Shown here piece after piece: positions 57,090-64,000 of a stretch of 64,000 nucleotides of DNA. The notes under the pieces are model-generated. The model was not told the origin of the DNA. It saw only the letters and a program-made list of their open reading frames with translations, and ran no database searches. This stretch comes from Leucocoprinus leucothites (lineage: Eukaryota; Basidiomycota; Agaricomycetes; Agaricales; Agaricaceae), in contig JAACJO010000021.1 in assembly GCA_013368445.1 (NCBI GenBank), positions 248,001-312,000 on the forward strand, in the 5' to 3' direction. Numbering within the stretch: the first letter of the stretch is position 1; each line of letters opens with the position of its first letter. The translations under genes were made by a program, and so were the position numbers.

Positions 57090-58414
57090 TGTCACAATGA
57101 GGTGGAAGGTCATCCAAGGCTTCACAGGCAGTAGTACCAAAGGCCAGCCAGCCCCCTTCAGAGTCTCCTTGGACTGATGCTGAGATTATATGGGTTGTCA
57201 AAGAGCTCTACAAGTGGGTGATCATCAGTGGATCACATAGCAGCATGGATGAGTCTGATTTCAATGCAATTGTGGGTGACTTGAAGAAACACAACATCTG
57301 GGGTGAAAAGCAGAAGAACATCAATAAGAAGAAGGTTAAACATGCATGAGAATATGTAGGCATCTCTAGCTTATAGTTATCACTTTCATCTAATGAATCA
57401 AATACAGGCACGAAAAATAAACTAAGTTTTCTATCTCAGGACCAAGTTTCATTCAGGAGCAGGAGGAGAAGTGGGATCATTCAAGTATGATGATTCAGCT
57501 GCTCATAACAAATACCTGACTTGGTGTCAACAGCTGCAGCTGGAAGTAAGCTTTCCTTGTTCTGTCAGTATCCTTATCTGATCTTTCTGTAGCAGTTCAA
57601 GATCATGAAGAGGTGGGAAGGGAAAACATGGCCTGTCTACCACAAGGTCAAGTAGCTCGACAACAACTGTACTGCTACCAGCAAGTTTGTATTCCACCCA
57701 GCTGCAGGCATAGGCCCAACTATCCCTAATTTAGAGGATATGTAGCTTACTGACAACAACCCCAACACCAGCACCAATATTGGTCTATCAAATCTGGTGC
57801 CCACTTCATTGATTAACAACATTGAGATGATCACCAACTCTGATCCTGCCACCAGCACTACCCTACCATTTCTCCATGCTGCTTTGAACTTTGCAGTAGG
57901 ATTGCAGCCACCAGCTATGATGCCTGCTTTGTTGACACCTACCACTCTCATCCCTTGCCTCTCATCATTTCTGGATAATCATGATTCTTCATCAGCTTCT
58001 AATCCCATCTCCTGACCTATCATTTCTGTTACCACTTCTGTCACCACATCCCCTACAACCAATCTTACCTCCATCAACCCCACACTCTTTACCTCTTCAA
58101 CTTCTGGTGCCAATATGGCAATGACCCACTCCAATGTTTCACCCTCCACACCTTTCACAACAACAATGGCTCCTCTCACTGAGGGCTCAGCTCTATCTGC
58201 TGAGTCCAATTAAAAGTGTAAGTGAGTTACTCAACCTACCACTCATACCACAACTGGTGCCTCTTCTTGAAAGAAGAGTAAAGGAACAGCTAATAATGTC
58301 AAACACAATGAGGAGCATGCAAAAAATGAAGAATCCATCACATCTGCACTGGCTGGTCTTAAGGTCTTGATCTCGACCTTGAATGACACAATTCAACATG
58401 GAAAGGATAGATGA
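57090..58414 (+). pseudogene. Harbinger copy 2: accessory (Myb/regulatory-type) ORF, decayed
   Basis: The sister of 37764-39956, in the same orientation relative to its transposase. Recognisable pieces: AEIIWVVKELYKWVIISGSH and DFNAIVGDLKKHNIWGEKQK (57180-57350), TKFHSGAGGEVGSFKYDD and KYLTWCQQLQLE (57440-57550), MKRWEGKTWPVYHKVK (57605-57655), FVFHPAAGIGPTIPNLEDM (57685-57745), a Ser/Thr-rich tract, then KKSKGTANNVKHNEEHAKNE and SALAGLKVLISTLNDTIQHG (58270-58405). Multiple stops interrupt it (including TAG 57652, TGA near 58014, TAA 58211). Confidence 0.65.
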
Positions 58415-58823
58415 GAATGATCTCACAGATAAAAAGATTGATCATCTTCAAATGCTATTTGGGATAATGGACAGTTTCCTCACTTTACTTCAGCTCAATG
58501 TGTGGCTCTTACTTCTGGCTTTAGCAAGAATCTGACCCTCATTAATTCCCTCCTCACTCCAAGCATCAGCATGAGGGAGACAGAGGCACAATGTGAGGAA
58601 CAGATTATGGTGATCTTCACACAAGTTCTTGAGTTCCATATTTGATCAAGTGACTATTCATCTCTTATTTCTGACACTTCCTTGTTGCTATGTTTGTATC
58701 CTTGTATCTGATTCTTGTTTTTTTGTGTACCTGAGATCTCTCCTAGTTATAGTTGGGTATTGTTTACTGGATATTACTCCTGATTGTTTGTCACTGCTAA
58801 ATACACATATATTTGTCTGAATA
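58415..58823. other. Intergenic part of Harbinger copy 2
   Basis: Separates the convergent accessory and transposase genes. T-rich; short frames only. Confidence 0.4.
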
Positions 58824-60910
58824 TCATGCCTGTTCTATCCTTATGTCTTCCTCCTCAAGCTCACTATCTGAATGTTCTTCAGTATCCTGAGTTGACACCC
58901 TCATTAAATCTTCAGAAACCTGGTACTCAATACTGGACTTGATATTGTATAGATATCCATCAATGTTCTCTAATCCATGCCTTTCTAATTCTGCCTCATA
59001 ATCATGCCACATATCAGTTCCAATTGCAGCAGGAATGCAACATTGAATAGTGGGGTGGTATTTAGGAGGAAATAGAAGGATGTGGTAGCGCTGTTTAAGA
59101 ACTCCAAAAATCCATTCAATCACATTACAAGTTTGTGAATGCTGCAAATTGAACAACTCTTCTTTTGTTCGAGGTCTGTATAAAAGTTAGGACAGAGTTA
59201 CTATAGTTTGAGTAATCATAACATACCACTGAGTAGCTCAACTCCACTCTGCAAGATGATAGTGCACATTTTTATATGGAATAAGAGTGTCTGGATGGTG
59301 TGCAAAGCCCAAATCTGCAAGTAAATAATAGCCTTCTAGGACTTGCAGATCTACAGACATTGTTATAGTGACGCCGGCCTGGTCCTAAGCTGGTGCGATA
59401 AGTATCAAGTAGATCTTATCAAAGGGGACTCCTTCTCTGTAAGCGACAAAGTTGTTTACAAAGTCAGAGTTTATAATACGGCAATTATAGAGTTAAGACT
59501 TTATTAATTGAGATCTTAGAGCTTAAGTTCAATTCAACTTGGTTTAGATAAAGGCTCGTATTGAGTCTCCACCTAACCAAGGAGAAACATCGTTTCTATT
59601 TGGTAGATGTTGACGACTTATATACAATACAAGTCTGTATCTAATATTAACTAGGGCTAAGGGCTTCTAATGAAGAAGAGAAGCATACAGCTTCCTTAAT
59701 GCTAATTAAACTATATAAGATGCAATCTGTCAAAGAAGCTTTAGAAGTTCTTCTAAAGAAGTTCTTCTTTGATCATCTGATTGATCACAAGATAAGTCCA
59801 AATATAGCGCAGCTATATTTAATAATCACATGTCATCAAAACACAAACAAGACCAAACAAGTTATAATGAGTCATAACAAACTAAAGAAAACAATAACAA
59901 ACAAAGATGAAAACATAATTGTGATATTACTTAAGTAAAGCTAATATCGACTTTGTATTGTAGATGGAACAAATGCTAGATATAATCAATATACATAACA
60001 GACATGTCCAAATTGAATACACAGGCATCAGCTGCTGATACCTCCCATCCTGTGAGATAGTATGTGAACAGGAGATCCAAAGTACAGGCAAACAGGCAGT
60101 TTTGAGACAGAAAGCCCTTTTGGTTATGATAGGCCTCACACTTCTTGGCATTATGTGGAAAGAAATGAATGTGACTTCCATCAAGTGCACCCAAGTAGTG
60201 ACAAAAATAGGGCCATAGCTTCTTGTTCTTTTTCAGCTTGGCTAGTGGACCATTACTTGGATGTGGAAACTGAATATATTTGTTGTAAAACCTCATAGAT
60301 GTTAATGCAAGTACTATGGTTCAGAAATATCTAATGTGTTTATTAGCTTCACACAGGTTTAATGGTAGGAGCAAGAATCTATACTTAGAAATAGTTCCAT
60401 TAGCTCATTAGAATCATTTTCCTGTATGTCTGATTATATTGCTGGTTATCAAGATATGCAAGCAGATTGCAACTTGTACTTCAAGTGACACATATCTTGA
60501 GCTCTCAAGTCCTATTTCTCACAACTCTATGACTAGTCAATAGAACACAGATTTTTTCAACCCAAACTCCACAACTATCTGGTCAGGGTGTCCATTAATA
60601 ACCTCCATAACCCAGGCTTCACCAGATAATAAAGATGTATGATAAGGAATCTTTGTGCAATCTCTGGCTTGGTCTCTGCCTGAATCTGGGAATATAGCCT
60701 GAGGAGTTGATTGACAATAGCTAGAAGAAACATGATAATAATCCTGAGGATGTGTTGGAATATTGTAGCTCTGACTGCTGGAGTAAAGGCTGATGAAGGC
60801 ATTGGGTAAAGTCCAGATCTGGTCATCATCAGATTATTGATTGTTCTATTTGTTCTTGACAAGTTGGCAGCCAAACAAGCATCACTTCTATTTAAACTCT
60901 GCTGATTCAC
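58824..60910 (-). pseudogene. Harbinger copy 2: DDE transposase, interrupted by a solo LTR
   Basis: Minus-strand blocks: an N-terminal region (60575-60910), IPYHTSLLSGEAWVMEVING (about 60590-60640), FHPHNAKKCEAY-type segment with GALDGSHIHFFPHNAKKCEA, NQKGFLSQNCLFACTLDLLF and GWEVSAADACVFNLDMS (59976-60296), then a 640-bp solo LTR, then VDLQVLEGYYLLADLGFAHH, YHLAEW, KEELFNLQHSQTCNVIEWIF and YHPTIQCCIPAAIGTDMWHD (58980-59360), and an acidic tail to 58824. Compared with copy 1, the ALAVIHNF segment is deleted. The gene is dead but clearly the same family. Confidence 0.75.
59361..60000. repeat. Solo LTR of a second retrotransposon family (640 bp)
   Basis: It begins TGTTATAGTGACGCCGGCCT and ends ATATACATAACA, so the ends are TGTTAT...ATAACA. 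GACAT flanks it on both sides (59356-59360 and 60001-60005). Removing it with one GACAT rejoins the Harbinger transposase frame (...NLDMS|VDLQV). It does not resemble the 697-bp LTR of the large Gypsy element. Orientation is not determined. Confidence 0.92.
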
Positions 60911-61639
60911 AGAATCATGTTTACATCATTTTAGCATGGGAACTAGCTGAGAATGTGGGCCCAGGTGAGTTGTTCAACACACTTTAAAGGGTTGCATCAC
61001 CTGTCATGTGAACCAGTTATACTACACGTACATAGGGAGCTGGGTTCCAGGTGCCCTAGCATTATAATGCCAAGGATAGAAGCATCCAACTTTGTACTGT
61101 ATTAGTTACTTCACACCATCTATTGCATAATCAGAGTTGGGGTTGAGCCAGCAATAAGAATAGAGCCTGGAGAACCAAAATTAACATGCAGAAAGAAATG
61201 GTAGTAGGTGGGTAAATACTATTGGGGTAAAGCAATGTAGATGAGTAATACATACGAGGGATCTTGCTTTGACAGCACATCCTTGCAAGGAGGCAGAAAA
61301 CTGAGCAATCATCAAATCATCAGGAGAAGAATGAAGTTAGCTATAGTCCCTCCAGAAGATCATCAAGCTGGTAACTTGGAGATACATCAGGTGTACTCTT
61401 CATACAAGAAGTATAAGCTCTCTCCTCAGACAAGCTCACTTGAGCCATTCCTCTCTTGCCAGCCACAAGACATGAATGGCCTCCACAGTGATCAACCCTG
61501 GCCAACAGTCACAGCTACTGATCCTAGCAATCAATGGCCATTCCAGAGCTATTCCTTCTTGATCACCAACCATCACTCACCAACAACAGCTCACAGCCCA
61601 CACAACAACACAATGGCCATCTGGCCATCCATCTACCTT
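60911..61639. other. Stretch between Harbinger copy 2 and the Helitron
   Basis: The first 60 bases are similar to the 5' flank of Harbinger copy 1. A 181-codon plus-strand frame (61241-61786) overlaps the antisense of the helicase and is probably its shadow. The 3' end of the Helitron should lie here, but I could not place the terminal hairpin and CTRR end. Confidence 0.35.
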
Positions 61640-64000
61640 ACCAGCATGTCCTCTAGGAACAACAGGAAGTATCTGACAGAAGTCACCACCAAAGACCATA
61701 GTAATCCCCCAAAAGGATATGTCCTTGCCAAGCAAATATCACAAGCAGCAATCAACAGCATAGACTGTATAATGATATTGCATTAGGACTTCATCCTAGA
61801 TGAGAATTTTGGTATGTGTTAAAACATCAAACATGTGATGTTGAGGTGTGAGGGGTGCTACTGTTGCTTCATCAATAGCTAATGGAAGCTTGAATCTAGA
61901 ATGAGCTGTTTGGCCCCCTCAAGTAGTAGAGCTGCAATTCCAGAAGATGCTACACATAATGCAACATCTTCAGTTGGATGTGATCAGATTTCTGTAGCAA
62001 GAGTATTGCACACAAAGGTCTTTCCTCTCCCTCCTGCACTGTGGATAAAAAACATTTTCCTTAGTTCCTAGTCAACAGATGCAATTACTGCATCAAACAC
62101 AGCAGTCTGCTCTGGATTGAACAATGCATGGTTATCTGCTACTATTCTTCTGAGTGCAGGTTGATCATAGTCAAGCTGCTCATGCAATATGAAGTTAGCA
62201 TGAGTATTATGCCATGCTTCACCATTTTCAGGACCTTGTGAAAGTGGCATATTAGGGAACTTGGTCAAGTCCTTTCCAGACTTGTGTATGATTTTGTTGA
62301 GCAAATGGAGTCCATAGTCTCAGATTTGTACATCAGTAAATTCTCAATCCTGGTAATGGTTAATATTGCCCAGTCTTTGTCGAACCTTATCACAGATATA
62401 AACCTGGAACTTCTTCCACAGTTTTTCAGGTTCAGAAGGTTCACAGTATATCAAGATTACTGCAAATAGAGACTGTAATGCAGAGCCAGTCTTAGTAGCA
62501 CTGGCCTCATCCAAGCACTGCTCCCACTCTCCATCATTTTCCAATAGTCCTTGTGCTAAACAGGCATCCTTGAATGTAGGATAGAGCCTGTCTTCAAAAG
62601 TCTGCAGAAACTCAAATGATGTTGCACCCAGAACAGCTGTGAGTAAGAGTCTGAGATAGAATCTCTGACCCTGTATAGGAGAAGCAAAATACATTCTTCC
62701 AATTGCATATCCTTTTGTACAGGGTGTCCACCTTTTGCTTTTTTTGTTGTAAACAAAGGTGCAAGAGAAGTCTTGATAGAGAATGTTTTGTATAGCTTCA
62801 CCATATTACTGGTTAGCCTCAAACCAAGCTGTAAGTGCAGTTTCATGAATATTGTCTCTGGCAAGGACTTCTTCTGCAGTTTTATCTGGATCATAGTAGA
62901 TCAACTGCTGGTTGGGCATGTGGATTGGTAAATGATATACAGTGGAAGTTTCACTATGCATAGAAAATTCAAAGATGCACCAATATGCTTCTATTGGAGG
63001 GATATAGCAAGCATCTAGATATTCTTTGATTTCATCTTGCTGCTGATCTCCATGTGCATTAATTTCCAGAGTAGCTTTATCATGGCCTTTATAGATATAC
63101 TTGTGAATATACTTCACAGCTTCCACTAAGGCACAAATTTCAACATTGATATAACATAGGTACTAAGTACATATGTACTTGTTGTATGGTACTACCCAGA
63201 AGCTGTCATAGTTAAAATTGTTTTTGTGGATGGTATGGCCATTTTGTGGATATGCATAGCTAGGGTAGCCATCTTCTCCATATATTGTTGCATCATTGAA
63301 AGGTTTGGGGTACCTTTTGCTGCATTTTCCATCAACCATGCACTTTGCATCTGGATATTCCTCTCCACAGGGGCCATGTAGCATCATTGTTGTGATAACT
63401 TCATGCAGTATAGGCTCCAGGTCTGGATCTGGGAGTGTTGTAGAGACAATTGAGTCACCATGAGCTGCATCTCTGATCTTGTAAGGAGCATCAAGAAATA
63501 TGAGCAGATGCATGTGTGGTAGCCCTCTCTTTTGATACTCTATGGTATGGACTATTGCAGCTGTTGATCCAAAAAGGCCTTCTCTGATTTCTTTGAGGAG
63601 AGCAGATTTCTTTTGCTCAAAAACCCTTGCCACAATATCAGGATGGTCAGAGGCACTTTGCTTTTTTTTGTTAGGGGTTTCATCCTCAAACAGAACTGCT
63701 TGGACTTCTGGCCAGTTTGGATTTGCAGTTATAGTCAAGAAAATGTCTGGCTTGTGGAATGCTCTACAGATTGCCATTAAATCCTGAAATAGCTGTTTCA
63801 TATGACATTCACTTCCTGAGTGGGAAGAGGGCAGGATTATCCTTTGGCCATGGTTCTCAAGAGTAATATTGGCTACATTGTCACCAAGTATAGTATCTTG
63901 AAGACCTTGATAGACATCTGCATGAATTTCCATCTGATGATGTCATATCCAATGCAGATAACTTTGTTCAATAGAGGCCCAGGCATTAACAACATATTGC
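61640..64000 (-). pseudogene. Helitron Rep-helicase, 3' part, decayed, runs off the window
   Basis: Minus strand from the window edge: GLPHMHLLIFLDAPYK near 63500 (the HUH metal-binding His pair of the rolling-circle Rep nuclease), GPCGEEYPDAKCM...CSKRYPKPF, AVKYIHKYIYKGHDKA near 63100 (the Tyr-containing motif), then the Pif1-like helicase: FFIHSAGGRGKTFVCNTL (Walker A, about 62040), VALCVASSGIAALLLEGA, DEVLMQYHYTVYAVD (Walker B region, about 61770) and GGITMVFGGDFCQILPVVPRG (about 61650-61710). Stops separate blocks (63163, 62806, 62344, 62068 and others); TGA at about 63943 and the TAG before DEVLMQ replace conserved residues. Helicase motifs after this point are not found. The Rep N-terminus lies beyond 64000. 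Confidence 0.88.
61640..64000 (-). mobile_element. Helitron (rolling-circle transposon), partial
   Basis: Defined by the Rep/Pif1 coding remains on the minus strand. Neither terminus is identified: the 5' end is outside the window and the 3' end is lost or unrecognised between 60960 and 61640. Confidence 0.75.

Noticed and set aside
61241..61786. 181-codon plus-strand ORF beside the Helitron
   Set aside because: It overlaps the antisense of the Pif1-like helicase block (GGDFCQILPVVPRG), which is the better explanation for at least its 3' half.

Overview
The window reads as nuclear DNA of a filamentous basidiomycete fungus, most likely an agaricomycete. Genes are split by many GT-AG introns of about 50-65 nt, there is a heterotrimeric G-protein alpha gene, Crinkler-type and JmjC-like genes of the kind expanded in mushroom-forming fungi, and a dense load of eukaryotic transposons (Ty3/Gypsy with chromodomain, PIF/Harbinger, hAT, Tc1/mariner, Helitron). 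There is nothing bacterial or organellar. The species cannot be named from the sequence alone.

Left part (1-17.0 kb, gene-bearing, all genes on the minus strand): a decayed MCM helicase piece at the edge; an intact 8-exon G-alpha gene (355 codons) with an unusual P-loop; a very large 8-exon gene (2225 codons) joining C2H2 fingers, an OrsD-like region, a tyrosine-recombinase-like region and a ubiquitin-specific-protease-like domain; a JmjC-like gene (about 546 codons); a 675-codon protein of unknown function with an acidic tandem repeat; and a 141-codon protein of unknown function. In each of the larger models the exon lengths sum to an open frame.

Middle (17.8-37.7 kb, gene-poor): two 1,819-bp arms of a nearly identical inverted repeat (17770-19588 and 30560-32378) enclose 11 kb that holds a perfect 48-bp palindrome, gene relics and, beside the right arm, an apparently intact 3-exon Crinkler-like gene (689 codons) with two N-terminal header domains, a PD-(D/E)XK nuclease-like region and a protein kinase.

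Right part (37.7-64 kb): a nest of transposons. A Harbinger element (regulatory-type ORF on plus, transposase on minus) is interrupted three times: by a 779-bp terminal-inverted-repeat element in its first ORF, by an 11-kb Gypsy element in its transposase, and by a hAT element upstream. The Gypsy element itself carries a solo LTR of its own family inside the integrase and a Tc1/mariner element inside its 5' LTR. A second Harbinger copy follows, interrupted by a solo LTR of another family, and then the 3' part of a Helitron runs off the window. Target-site duplications found by eye for six insertions (GCTGA, ACTTC, TA, CCAG, CTGAACAG, GACAT) give the order of events. Nearly all coding breaks in the Gypsy and Harbinger ORFs are TGA stops where the family has arginine, pointing to C-to-T decay at CGA codons.
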